In this document: piece after piece, positions 33,053 to 43,731 of the stretch | Numbering within the stretch: the stretch's first letter is position 1 | How the letters are laid out: each line of letters opens with the position of its first letter | Assembly: GCA_038030265.1 (NCBI GenBank) | Contig: CM075941.1 | Location: 868,001-932,000 of the forward strand | Reading direction: 5' to 3' | From: Corythucha ciliata | Taxonomy: Eukaryota; Arthropoda; Insecta; Hemiptera; Tingidae | Length of the DNA: 64,000 nt | Notes under the pieces: generated by a model | What the model was told of the DNA's origin: nothing | What the model saw: the letters and a program-made list of their open reading frames with translations, nothing else | The model's database searches: none | Made by a program: the position numbers and the translations under genes

Positions 33053-34545
33053 CAGGGTGGAAGGGGATAAGTGTGACAAAAATTTTTGGGTGATAGTAGG
33101 CCTCATTTGCGACCGAAATTACCATATACACCATGGTCCGAAAATCAAAACCCTTCGAGATATGATTTTTCTAACGATTTTTAAGGCTTACATCATTTTT
33201 TTAAACTAACGGCGAGAAACTCGCATGTTATTCGAATTTTTGCAACTTTTGGTGAGGGATTCGGAAAGAGCACACTATGTTCTGTCAGGATTAGCCATTT
33301 TCGATAGACGTTAACTATTTAATGTGTCCTTGAATGCTGCTCAAAGTCGTGCAAATCGGGAATTAAATTTTTTTTCAAAAAAAGTCAGTCCCCGTTTGTC
33401 CACACTAAATCTGAGTGAACGGACAACCCGTGATTCAGAAAAACATCTTCAAAGTGTCCTTTACAAAAATAGTCGTAAGCGTTTTCTTAGTTGTTTGGAG
33501 ATTTTTCGTCAGAAATGACGATTTCTTAGAAAAAATAATGATTTTTCTCTTCAAAATCGCTTGTTTTGACCTGAAAAATTTGAACAAGTTTTGTGATTTT
33601 AACGTGATAAAAAGCATAAAACCTAATCCAAATCTATACGTTGAATCAAACTGCTTATGCCCGCCTACCAAAGTACAAATGAAAAATGTCGCTCCGGCAG
33701 CTGGGGTGTCGGACTGTCGGATAGAGTACATTTCACGAAATACGAATTTCGTTAATTCAACTAAATTTGCGATTATTCAGCAAGAATGGCTATAAAAATG
33801 TAGAGTAACAACGTGAAATGTTAATTAATTGCGAATAATAGCTAAATAACTAAAAACGTCGAAACTTGTAGTAGTGTAATGCACTTAACCCGACAGCCAG
33901 CGGCCGGAGCGACATTTTTTGTTACTTCGGTAGACGGGCATAATCAGTTTGATTCAACGTATAGATTTGGATTAGGTATTAGTGCTTTTTATCGCGTTAA
34001 AATCACAAAACTTGTTCAATTTTTTCGAGTCATAACAAGCGATTTTGAAGAGAAAAATCATTATTTTTTCTGAGAAATCGTCATTTCTGACGAAAAATTG
34101 CCAAACAACTAAGAAAACGCTTATGACTATTTTTGTAAAGGACACTTTGAAGATGTTTTTCTGAATCACGGGTTGTCCGTTCACTCAGATTTAGTGTGGA
34201 CAAACGGGAACTGACATTTTTTGAAAAAAATTAATTCCCCGATTTGCACGACTTTGAGCCCCATTTAAGGGCACATAAAATAGTTAACGTCGATCGAAAA
34301 TGGCAAATCCTGACAGAACATAGTGTACTCTTTCCGAATCCATCACCAAAAGTTGCACAAATTCAAATAAAATGCGAGTTTCTCGCCGTTAGTTTAAAAA
34401 AATGATGTAAGCCTTAAAAATCGTTCGAAAAATCATATCTCGAAGGGTTTTGATTTTCGGACCATGGTGTATATGGTAATTTCGGTCGCAAATGAGGCCT
34501 ACTATCACCCAAAAAATTTTGTCACACTTATCCCCTTCCACTCTG
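33053..34545. mobile_element. giant inverted-repeat (foldback) element A
   Basis: Arms of about 660 bp (33053-33714 and 33889-34545) mirror each other almost throughout; a ~175-bp spacer separates them. Ends CAGGGTGGAAGG and mirror of CCACTCTG, flanked by TA (33051-33052, 34546-34547); TATA is also possible. No transposase. It shares the block GGTCCGAAAATCAAAAC and TCGAGATATGATTTT with foldback B at 48781-50034. TA target and CAGGGTGG ends suggest a Tc1/mariner relative. Confidence 0.85.
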
Positions 34546-34684
34546 TATAATTATAATGGAGAGGGGTGTTTTAATTTTTTTTGACGATTTTGATAGCTTT
34601 TAGTTTTGACCTTTTTCTATTTTTCGGGAAAAAATGATTGTTATGATTTTGGTTTTAATGGGATAAATTGCCTCCGCAATTTAT

Positions 34685-35194
34685 GGTGGGAGGATGTTAG
34701 AGTTCGGATAGTTCGCGGGAAAAGTTGGTAACCGTGAAGGGCGTACGTGACTAATTTTTGATTGGACGCTAGGTGTAAGGAGGATTAAGATGTGTGAGCC
34801 CCTCTCCACTAGAAGTTGAGACCTCAAAGAGGGCACTGTACAAAAAAGCGAATATATGATTCTTTAATGTTTGACTCAGTGAAAAGTGGCTTTGTTCTTT
34901 TTTCTTACCTGGTTTTTGACAAGGTTTCCAGAGAAGAGGGATTTCGGCGGATTCTTTGTGGCGCCAGTAGCTGGAACCTGGAAAAGAAGAGAAAACCACC
35001 TGTAAGTCGAGCGGTGCGAACGGTGAGTCTTTAGCCGCATTCAGGTTCCCCTCAACCGCGCCTCAGCCCTTCGGTGGACGATTGAACATTTTATTGACTC
35101 TTTTTCTCAAATATTTCCCCTTTATCGCACCCGTCGTTAAATTAGACTCTTTTTTTCCCCGTTGTTGACTCACCACCCAACGTGGGCAACAACA
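34685..35194 (+). repeat. BEL/Pao-1 polypurine tract and probable 3' LTR
   Basis: GGTGGGAGGA is followed by TGTTAGAG (34695), a plausible LTR start, and BEL-2 has the parallel GTGGGAGGAAATGTTG at 53998-54012. The likely end is ...CAACAACA at 35194, just before the gypsy-3 leader. No second copy in the window to confirm the limits. Confidence 0.45.
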
Positions 35195-35220
35195 TTTAGA
35201 CTTGATCTTTTTCTTTTTAG

Positions 35221-35240
35221 ATCCCATCCTCGTCGCCAAA
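35221..35240 (-). other. gypsy-3 primer-binding site, tRNA-Ser(GCT)-type
   Basis: On the minus strand TGGCGACGAGGATGGG follows the 5' LTR after two bases. It is complementary to the conserved 3' end of animal tRNA-Ser(GCT) plus CCA. The tRNA match is from recall of the family. Confidence 0.75.
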
Positions 35241-35241
35241 T

Positions 35242-35414
35242 TGACGTGTCCGGGGTTTGTGAACGAACGTAATTAGACAATAAAACAGTGGTTTATTCCA
35301 AGCGACCCACACAACCCAGACATCCGTACAAATCTACCCGAAACCTCCGGCACTTCGTTAGGAGGATCTACTAACAGCCCATGGAAGCTATATGTTACAA
35401 CTTACAACACTACA
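35242..35414 (-). repeat. gypsy-3 5' LTR
   Basis: 173 bp, matching 28258-28430 with three substitutions near positions 10, 74 and 79 of the plus-strand copy. Confidence 0.93.
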
Positions 35415-35419
35415 TTTGT

Positions 35420-35640
35420 GCGATTTCCTTTTTTATTATTACTGACTTCCTGACTTTCCTGATTATTTCAAATGTCCTTTTCAGGACGCTCCCTCTGTTA
35501 GCTTGTCTAACTTTTACTTGTCATTTTTTCGTTTTTATTTTCTCCGATTATCCCGATCTGTCAATTCCGTTTCGTTTTTCCTACTTACCTGTTCTTCGGA
35601 AATTTTGCTCGTTTTTCCTGCATCCTTTACGCAATTAGCA
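35420..35640. other. no recognised gene
   Basis: T-rich sequence to the right of the gypsy-3 target duplication. The 85-codon ORF at 35381-35638 is mostly hydrophobic low-complexity and starts inside the LTR. Confidence 0.4.
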
Positions 35641-36342
35641 CATCCGGAATCAAGTTGCATAGACTCTATTTGACAATGGTCGGTGTTTTCGTACAAGAAG
35701 ACGAAATTGTCTTTAAAAAAAAAATTGTCTGACTACCACGACGAAATGAATTGCGATAACTTTCTGGAATGGTTTACAACAACTCTTCCTCTGCTGGAGA
35801 ACAACGCCGTGATTGTCATGGACACCGCTCCTTATCACTCAATGAAAGCTGAGAAAATACCAAACTCATCGTGGAAAAAAGCAACAATCATGGAATGGAT
35901 TACAAGCAAGGGTCAAGAAGCAGATGCTACTATGTTGAAGCCACAACTCCTGGAACTCACCAAACAGTTGAAAGGGGACTACGAGAGGTATGTTGTCGAC
36001 GAGGTTGCAGAACAACATGACAAGACTGTCCCAAGACTTCCACCATACCATTGCGAGCTAAACCCAATAGAGCTGGCATGGGCAATGGTGAAGGGACACG
36101 TCAAGAAAAATAATACTTCTTCCAAATTGGATGATGTGAAGAAGCTTCTCGAAGAAGGCGTTGAGAGGGCCACAGCAGAAAACTGGCGGAAGTTCGTCAA
36201 ACATGTCATCGTGGAAGAAAACAAATTATGGGAGACTGGCGATATCTTGGACGAATTGACTGACGACTTACCGCGGCTTATCATAAGAGATGACAGTGCT
36301 GGCGAAAGTTCAAAAAGTGACGACGACCAACTAAAATATTGA
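35641..36342 (+). pseudogene. Tc1/mariner-IS630-type transposase, C-terminal part
   Basis: A 219-codon ORF from 35683 to 36340. Motifs include DYHDEMNCDNFLEWF, the second catalytic Asp in VIVMDTAPYHS and the third carboxylate in YHCELNPIELAW. The helix-turn-helix N-terminus and first Asp should lie upstream; 35641-35690 looks frameshifted and the rest is missing. C-terminus acidic (DDSAGESSKSDDDQ). I found no inverted repeats around it. Stand-alone catalytic half; likely dead. Confidence 0.78.
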
Positions 36343-37128
36343 ATAAAAATAAAATAAAAAACTTCTAGTCATCAATGTTCCTTAATTTTGGATGAATGTT
36401 GCCTACTTTTATAATTAATGTTTGCGTGTTTTATTACGACGTTGTAACCCCTAGCGGCGATAACTATACAAAAAAATAAGCGTATCAGAAAAACATAATA
36501 TATGTGAAAAAAATGAAGACATTCTCGTGAATAAATTGACTCTTTGCTGTAATTTTTGTATCCGACCTATAAGCAACTCAATCAAAGAATGCACGGGTGC
36601 GAACGCAAAGTTTGTTGGTTCTAAAAGTGAAAAACTGAAAGCTCAAGCGGCTGTAAAAGTAGAGAGCTCGAGGAGCTGTAGGTGTAGAGAGCGTAGAGAG
36701 TTCCCAACATAGTTGTCATCTTTTTGGCTTGCAGTAGACCCAAGCCCGTCTTTCGCGTAAAATTTCCCTCCTAAACCGTGGGGAACCACCCACCTGCGCC
36801 AACAGCGTTCACTCTTACGATGAACGCAGTATATGTACCCGTGTAACGTGAAATGACCGTTTGGTAAAAATATGCCGCGTCCCGAATGAAGTGAACTCAG
36901 CGCTTGGGTGGAGGAAGTAGGCTGTCATGTCCCACGACTATTGGTAACTCAAACGAACTATAGAGAGCGGTACGATCGTTTCAAAATGTCGTCTGAAAGG
37001 CATATAAACAGAAGATAAGGCAATAGTTTGGCATGGTAATTTAGCTCAGTTCTCAATGTATGTAATTAATTTATAGATTAAACGACTGCTGGCGGGCGAG
37101 GAAGTGGACCACAATTATTCACGCTTAG
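36343..37128. other. no recognised gene
   Basis: AT-rich. The segment 36805-36837 (AGCGTTCACTCTTACGATGA then ACGCAGTAT) is an inverted copy of 28059-28090. Short ORFs lack domains. Confidence 0.45.
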
Positions 37129-37440
37129 AGGGAGCCCCCAAAAACCCACTTCGTGTGTTGTGTCTCTCAATGTCCAACTAACGAGCGGACTCCCAATGTT
37201 TCTTTCCATTGTATACCCCCTGAAAAAATTATGGCAAAACCAGCGAAAATAAAATTGAGGATCGGGAATGAAGTGTCGAAATTCGTGCGGGTTTCCTCCG
37301 AACATTTCCAACTTGCTTAATTAGAAGTAAATCAATGTGTCTTTGCAATAACCAGAAACGCGTTTCCCTATCTTCGGAAGAGTATTTATTCTAAGAAGCC
37401 TTCGCTAGAAAAAGGGACAGTTTCTGCTTCCACGGGCGTA
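37129..37440 (+). pseudogene. THAP-domain relic
   Basis: The frame at 37141-37317 encodes a THAP-like zinc finger: FVCCVSQCPTNE, NVSFHCIPPE, KLRIGNEVSKFV then VSSEHFQ. The C-x2-C-like start and EHF are kept. The Cys usually before S-x-HF is Ser, and the central Trp is lost. It stops at 37318-37320. A later frame (about 37357-37430: FPYLRKS then KPSLEKGTVSAST) resembles the segment just after a THAP domain. THAP domains occur in P-element-type transposases and in host regulators; I cannot tell which. Confidence 0.6.
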
Positions 37441-37709
37441 GGTATACAAATGATATGCGTTGCTCGCTGAAATTCGAAGTCGGCGACTTTTGAATCATTC
37501 TGTGGTTGAGGCCTGATAAGTATTGACTGGTTTTTAGCGCAATCCCTACCGCATCGCTTCAGTTAATACGACGTCCTCCTCATAAAAGTTCATTTCCTTC
37601 TGGGTACATACACCTGTACAGGAGAAATAGAAAATAATTCTCCAGCTCCTTCAACAAGGAATTCGATGAGTTCAGGTTCATTTGAAAATGTCTTCCACTT
37701 CCTCTCTTC
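37441..37709. other. no recognised gene
   Basis: Non-coding by my reading; leads into the hairpin MITE. Confidence 0.35.
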
Positions 37710-37971
37710 CCAGGGGGGTGATTCTGTAACTTGGAAAATTTACGTGTCGTAAAATGGAAGAAGGGCGAGGGGAGGTACCTCGTTGTCATGGTTTTTACGG
37801 AACCTAGTGAATGAAACTGCGGAATTTTCATGCAAGAATGTGTGGTCTCGAAGAAAAAATAACAAATTTTAAACAATTGAGTGGAAAAACCAAGGCAACG
37901 TGGTACATCCTCTCCCCCTCCTTTCCAGTTACGACACGTAAGTTTTGCAAATTACAGAATCACCCCCCTGG
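37710..37971. repeat. hairpin element (CCAGGGGGGTGATTC type)
   Basis: 262 bp. Left arm CCAGGGGGGTGATTCTGTAA through CGTGTCGTAA and GGGGAGGTAC; the right arm is the imperfect mirror, ending TTACAGAATCACCCCCCTGG. No clear target duplication. Confidence 0.75.
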
Positions 37972-38101
37972 TCCCGGCAGACCTTTGGGGCAAACCTTGG
38001 ACAGAGAAACAATAACTGTTTGGAAGTAACACTTGAAACAAAATTTGAGATTTTTTCATGTATCCATGAGAGAGCGGTCAAGTCCCGCGGTCAGTCTTTT
38101 A

Positions 38102-38238
38102 AGGCCCGTTCACAAGCTCTATGTTTACGTTCTGTGGAGACTATGCAACCAAACAAATTTGTTCCCTCGAAAAATGAAGCATTTTTATTGGTTGCATAGA
38201 CACCACACAACACAAACATAGAGCTTGTGAACGGGCCT
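38102..38238. repeat. hairpin MITE (AGGCCCGTTCACAAGC), TTA-flanked
   Basis: 137 bp with near-perfect arms AGGCCCGTTCACAAGCTCTA and mirror. TTA at 38099-38101 and 38239-38241. A decayed relative is at 8484-8577. PIF/Harbinger-like. Confidence 0.85.
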
Positions 38239-38269
38239 TTAAAAACGGTCAAGTATTTTAAGATAGCCG

Positions 38270-41060
38270 GATCGGCGTAATAGCTCTTTAAAATTAGCCA
38301 ACACCCCTACAAATTTGAATTTAAACGTGTGAAATCCATAAGACGGCCTCTTTTTAGGGAGCCAACTGCGCAAGATTCGTGAAATTTGGGTTTTGGCATA
38401 GCCAATCCGAAAGATAGTTTTTTTTTCTAGGGAGCGAAATTATATTAGTCCTCCAATTAGCCAAAACCTTGGTTGAAATTATATTCAGTAAGTGTCAAAT
38501 CCTCGAGATTTTAACTGTGAAACAGCCCAAATCCAAGAATTTCATTTTTGACGGTCACAGCCCAAACCAATTAGATTGGATTATTTCCTGAGCCAGTACC
38601 GCAAAATTGGCTTTTTAGAGAGTCAATTTTTCGTAATTGGCCTTTTGAGTGAGTAAAAACCGTGAAATTTGGTTCTGTAAGAGCCAAATAGTCCGCAAAA
38701 TTTGGGCTTTGCAATGGTAAAATCCGTTTATTTTTTTGAAGGAGCGAAATCCGATAAATTGCTCTTTACAAATGAGCAAACACCCTGGAAATTTTTCCTT
38801 CAAAAGGGCGAAATAATCCATAAAGTTGGCATCATGCACTTTCTTGTCTTACGTGCTCCATGTTCCTAAAAATGGCTCGCACAACTGTAATGTACTTATG
38901 TACAATAAAGTTGAAAGAAAAACTTCCTGACGTGCCTATGTGCACGTGCATTTTTTAATTGCGCCTGTCACTATCACAATGAATTTTTTGTATTCGAAAA
39001 TGAGGTTGGCTTTCCAAGACAAACGTTGGAAGGCATTGGGCGAAAAATTCAAGGGAATTGTCATCTTCTCCGACAACGTCACACTCAACATGTTTCGCTT
39101 TGAGAACAACAGACCCCTTAATCAATGGTCGCTGGAAATCGCCAATCCAGCGGATAATCACAGGCAGATTAACAATATCCAAGCCCAACTGAAATAAATC
39201 ATTTCGTGTAGTGGATAATAGAGTATGGAAACGAGTAATACTCGGTAAATCGCCCTTATTCTGGAAGTACTAAGAAATGGCTGTTGGAGTAGTTAACAAG
39301 ATTAAGAAATGATAGGTTTTAACAATTATGAACGGTCATACGCTTATTCAGTGAGTAATTCTTACATTAATTAAAAAAACAAAAAATCATCTTACCATAT
39401 TATCGCGCACAGAATGCCCTTTTAAGCCAAACAATCACGACATTCTGAATGATTTTTCATGTCTTATATGCTTCTTGGAGCTTTTCACTGATAACACTAG
39501 ATGTCAGCCACTCCGATTTGTGTCCCCAATAGTAGAGCCGAGTTTTGGACACGACGAACCCAAAAATCCGAGCGTTCTACCTCAACCCACCTGATCTTTT
39601 GACCTCTTTGGCACGTTTTCCAGGGGCAATTAATCGTTGTACAAGGGCAATAGCAATAGAGCGGTGTCCTGGGGACTTTGAAAACATTCAGCCTAAAAAT
39701 CGGCCGGTTAATCCATGGGTAATTTTTGTCAAAATTGATGAAAATGGAAAAAAAAAACATGTATTTTGATGTTTTTTCGGCACAGTGAATCCGAAAATCA
39801 AGACGGATTTCCGGTCTCACTCCCTGTTGTCATTGTGTTGGCACAGCACAGTGCTTCGCATAAAAATCCGCACGAAGTTTCCCGCACACTGTGTCCGCTG
39901 TCTGAATAAGCCCCAAGCCACAGAGCCATATCCGTCAAAATGGCTAGTTAGTGTGCAAAATTATTTGTAGCTGAAATACATTTTTTTGTGAGCAAAGTCC
40001 GGGATATTGGTTCTTTAGTGAATCATACCCACGAAAATGTTTTTTTCAGCGAGTATAACCACCGAAATTGAGGTTTTTAGTAAGCGAAACTCGGGAAATC
40101 ACTTCTTTATTGAGTCAAAATGGCTGAAATCGAGTTTTAGTGCTAAAAATAAGCTTGATCGGTCTCTGAGTTGGTCCACCCAGCGAAATTGGTTTGCTGG
40201 CAACAAAAATGCAAAAAATCACTTGTTCGAGAAATTGACAGTTTCATCTTAAAATTGACAATTTCCGCATAAAATCGGCAACTTGTACTAAAAAGTTTTA
40301 GTTTAAAGCACAAATAAACGATCACCGATCACGAACGTCGCGCCGGTCGAGTTATAAGGGGCAAAATAAAATTAATAGTTTCCAAGGACCAAAAATAAAA
40401 CTATTGGTGATAAGTTAAAATTTCCTTATTCCATCCTCATAAAATTCATTACTGATCACGTGAAATTTCGTGCTTGTCATGAACACGTCAAGTTCGTCCA
40501 TGTGCCAATTCACCGATTTACTTTTCTCCCAAATCGGGCATTCATGCAAGTTCCCCATTAGTTTACTGGCTACAAAAATCCCTGAAATTGGTTGTTCAGT
40601 GAGTGAAATCCGAGAAATTTATTTTACAGTGAGCCGCAGGTCCGGTAAAATTGGTGTTTTAGGAGGTGAACTGCGATAAATTGGTTTTTTTTAGAGCATC
40701 GTTAAAGTTCGTTAGCTACAAAAATCAGCAAAATTGGTTTTTTTTAGGGAGCGAAACGAAAAAATTAGTTTTTCAGTGGGCCAGATCCAGGAAAATGATT
40801 AATTTTTTGGCAAGAAAAATCAGGAAAGTTTGTGTCTTAGTGATCGGAATCTAACAAATTGTTTTCTTATTGAGACAGAGTTGTAAAAATGGTTTTTTAG
40901 TGTGCGAAAACCACAAAATTGGCTTTTGAATTAGGCTGCCCCGCGAAATTGGGTTTTCAGCAGAAAAGAAACGCGAAATTGGTATTGGAGGGGAAGGGAT
41001 CCGGGAAATTGGTTTATTGCTGAGCCAGAGTTGAGAACATTTTATTTGTTTGCCCTAGTG
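38270..41060. repeat. degenerate ~32-bp array upstream of a hAT-like terminus
   Basis: Diverged repeats around CGCGAAATTGGTTTTTTAGT then GAGCCAAAA, clearest at 38300-38830 and 39960-41040. Includes three diverged 20-bp units near 40235-40290 like the clean array at 57141-57220. Between 38830 and 39960 repeats are weaker. Short ORFs (such as 38940-39197, plus; 39497-39820, minus) show no domains. Confidence 0.65.
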
Positions 41061-41119
41061 ACCTCGACCCCAAGGGAGGGGCCATGGCCCCGGTGGCCCC
41101 TCCCTTGGATCCGCCACTG
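41060..41119 (-). repeat. hAT-like terminus (CAGTGGCGGATCC)
   Basis: On the minus strand it begins CAGTGGCGGATCCAAGGGAG and has a palindromic GGGGCCA...TGGCCCC core. A near-identical 60-bp end lies at 57363-57423 in the same orientation. The element would extend to lower coordinates, over the degenerate array. I could not find the other end. Confidence 0.65.
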
Positions 41120-41282
41120 AGAGGGCGTAACTGAAACGTCCGAACCAGTACTCCCAGTCCTCAGCATCGGGATTGAAACTCTCGATATCGAAATCATTGA
41201 ACTTGGGCCGAGTCACCTCAGTGTTCTCATTGTATTCAAAAGCATCCCTTTGATGAGACGCTCGTTTTCTCCTCGTCGCCAT
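41120..41282 (-). pseudogene. start of an LTR-retrotransposon gag, truncated
   Basis: 54 codons from an ATG at 41282. MATRRKRASHQRDAF then FDIESFNPDAEDWEYWFGRF, the N-terminal pattern of many gypsy gag proteins. Cut off by the hAT-like terminus at 41119. The start codon overlaps the primer-binding site. Confidence 0.65.
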
Positions 41283-41283
41283 T

Positions 41284-41449
41284 TGTAGGATCTAAGTTAG
41301 TAAGTCAATCGCATTGAAACGGAAAAACTAAAAAGCTGTTTATTGATTCTTAAAAGTCATGTGATAACAAAACCAATTGTGATGCTACAATGGCCTCGGC
41401 CATAGCTGTTGTAGCATTGTCGACAGCTCCCTGGATGTCACTGGTAACA
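41284..41449 (-). repeat. putative 5' LTR and primer-binding site
   Basis: On the minus strand this ends ...GATCCTACA, then AA, then TGGCGACGAGGA: a tRNA-Ser(GCT)-type primer-binding site as in gypsy-3. An AATAAA lies about 60 bp before the end. A start at TGTTACCAG (41449) is a guess; no second LTR is in the window. Confidence 0.5.
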
Positions 41450-41650
41450 CATGCGAGCAGGAAATCGGCACGAAGATGTTGGGACCCTCTCTCTTTTACC
41501 GGGCAGCTTTAAGTAAAATTATTTCAGTCATAAAATGAATTTAAACGATATTCATATTCAAACCAGATGATTTATTTCACTACTGTACTGGCGCACTAAA
41601 TGAAACGGCGCTTTTCATAGGTGTAATCGGCGTCTAGGGAAAACTAGGTA
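41450..41650. other. no recognised gene
   Basis: Nothing identifiable. Confidence 0.35.
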
Positions 41651-41654
41651 GTAA

Positions 41655-42020
41655 ATCGTTCCTTGTTAGTCCCTTGAAGGCGACCTTGGTAAAGGAAGCC
41701 TTGAACCAAGTGAAGGAACGTTTCTAAATACGAAAAATGGTCAAGGCGTCCTTCTCAGCAAAGGGCGCCTTTCTCGAGGACGCCTTGACTTCAAGTCGAG
41801 GAGCTGTTGAAGGAACGTTCATAAATACGGGCCTAAGAAAACTGAATGGATGCATATGATTTTTGAAAAAAATGTGTGAACCAGGGGCCTTATTCACTAA
41901 CTTTTTTCATCATTGCTTTTTTCAAAAATGATATGCATCCGTTCAGTTTTCTTAATTTCATGAATGAGATTTCAGTGTTTCTTCCAAAGCAACGTTTCTA
42001 TTTCGTTAGAGAATAAGGCC
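41655..42020. repeat. composite of two hairpin repeats
   Basis: 41655-41835 ends CGTTCATAAATACGGGCC, the mirror of the repeat starting at 24847. It is followed by TAAGAAAACTGAATGGATGC, then a hairpin with GGGGCCTTATTCACTAAC (41884) and mirror GTTAGAGAATAAGGCC (to 42020). The parts equal those at 24786-25030 in inverse order. Confidence 0.6.
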
Positions 42021-43582
42021 ACAGTACTTTTCCTCTCCATAGAGCTCATGTTCTATCATTAAAATGTCTTTTAGGAGTTACGACGAGTGCAGGAGGTTGG
42101 TTTCACTGAACTTTGGAATAAAAAAACAACGTTTTTTTGGAATTTAAACAAAACGAAAACAAAAAAAACGGACGAGTTCTTTTTTAATTCTGGAAGGGAC
42201 AACCGACGGGGGTTTTTGAGCATTAATTTCAAGGTCTGATGGCCTGTCAACCATTTTGACTGCTGAGCAGGGAGAGCGATTTATTGTCCCTCGGTAACAA
42301 CACAACCTTCAAGGGTTGTTTAGCCCTTTCATTCCACCTTGTTTCCCGTACTAGTCACATCTCTCCAGACTAACCACGGCACAAGGGGGGTTTTGTTAAG
42401 CACTCCCTTACACAAAAGGTGAGGAGGTCATGAGAGGAATATAGGCATTCTCTCTTTATCCCACCCCTCCCCCCACTCACACCATCACTGCACACCGAAA
42501 ACACCATCATGTACCATTCCATGGCCTGTACTACTCTCGTTGGTGGCGTTGAAGGTGCAGTGGCTGGGGGGGGGGGATCTTGTAATTTCATCGAGTTTGC
42601 TGACTCAGATCCACCAAACTGCCCCTTCCACTAACCGCACCACCGTTGGAGAGTTAGACCCCTTTTTCTTGCCTCCCCACTGCGTACACCTTTACGCTAC
42701 CACCGGCCTATTTTGGCTTTCTCTCTCTCTCGCACTTCTTTCTCTCCCCTCACTCCTGAAATCCTTTATCATAAAATGACCGTGATTTATTATTATATCC
42801 CAGACATAACCCTTTAACTTCCTACCCAGATTCCCTGCTCCTTTCGCGAAGCCTCTTTTCCTTTTAAGAAGGAGTGAGTGAGCAGGTCGGGTTTGTAATT
42901 CATTTCAAGCACCCTCTTTATCCTCGTCACACTCTTTCCCCCACCACCCACCAAAGGTCTTTATTGAAGGACGTACCTATAGCTGGGACCATTTTAGAAT
43001 TTTAGCAGTGTTTACTCTACGAGGTATACTCGCAAATCCACCGCGTGAAGATTTCATATAAAAGCATTGCATCACCCTCAGAAGTATCTAAAATTCCTTA
43101 GTCAATCGAAATCGTTAATCCTTCGGCGATTTCATCCCTTCTGTGACCAGACGAATTATGACCTGTTGCAAGGCTCAGCATAGTTTTCGTGGATTTTTTA
43201 TTCTATTTGTGTACTTTCGGGGTTAATCCGTATATACAAGCGTGTCCAGTCCAGAGGTGATGATGCATCCTAACGAGAAGACTATTATGGGATCAATATT
43301 ATGTGCAGTGTCACTTTTGAGTGAGTCGTGCGGAGTATCATTGTGACAGGAAGGTACCGTCCGGTGGAAGACATCATTCAACGACTCGTTATAGAAATGG
43401 CTTGATTCGCCGTGTCGAGAAACGCTTAAACGGTTCAGTTCATTTTGAAAATGAAATTTCCAACAAATTCACCAGGCGATTACTTTTAAGGGGCAATTTT
43501 CCGGGCCAGCCGGGCTGAAATACATAAATTCGTGAGATCTGGAAGAAACTTCCATGGAGTAACTTGCAATAGATTTGTGAAT
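42021..43582. other. no recognised gene
   Basis: 1.5 kb with C-rich and CT-rich tracts (about 42440-42480, 42560-42760). ORFs at 42370-42591 (minus), 42540-42779 (plus) and 43321-43518 (plus) have no recognisable domain. Confidence 0.45.
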
Positions 43583-43676
43583 TATGCCCTTCCATCGTCG
43601 TCCGGATAATATCAGTCTAATAATTAATTTATTAATTAAAATACCGGCGACAGATTTATTCAGTATATCCATCTAA
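43583..43676 (+). repeat. 94-bp direct repeat, copy 1
   Basis: Identical at every base I compared to 43908-44001. The pair flanks a tRNA-like gene. Confidence 0.95.
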
Positions 43677-43731
43677 CAACATCTAGATAAGATAAAATTC
43701 GGCGTGGTTTACCGATCAGGAGAAGCGCCTA

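Larger units (their letters stand above)
28258..35414 (-). mobile_element. Ty3/gypsy-3 retrotransposon, gag-RT replaced by BEL/Pao
   Basis: Bounded by 173-bp LTRs at 28258-28430 and 35242-35414 (three mismatches seen). A perfect 5-bp duplication TTTGT lies at 28253-28257 and 35415-35419. The minus orientation puts the 5' LTR at 35242-35414. Next to it is a 16-nt primer-binding match to tRNA-Ser(GCT). RNase H-integrase survives at 30602-28643. Gag, protease and RT are missing and the space holds plus-strand BEL/Pao sequence and a giant inverted repeat. Confidence 0.92.

Noticed and set aside
33415..34184. ORFs of 126, 98 and 70 codons with shared sequence on both strands
   Set aside because: Same reason: arms of foldback A.
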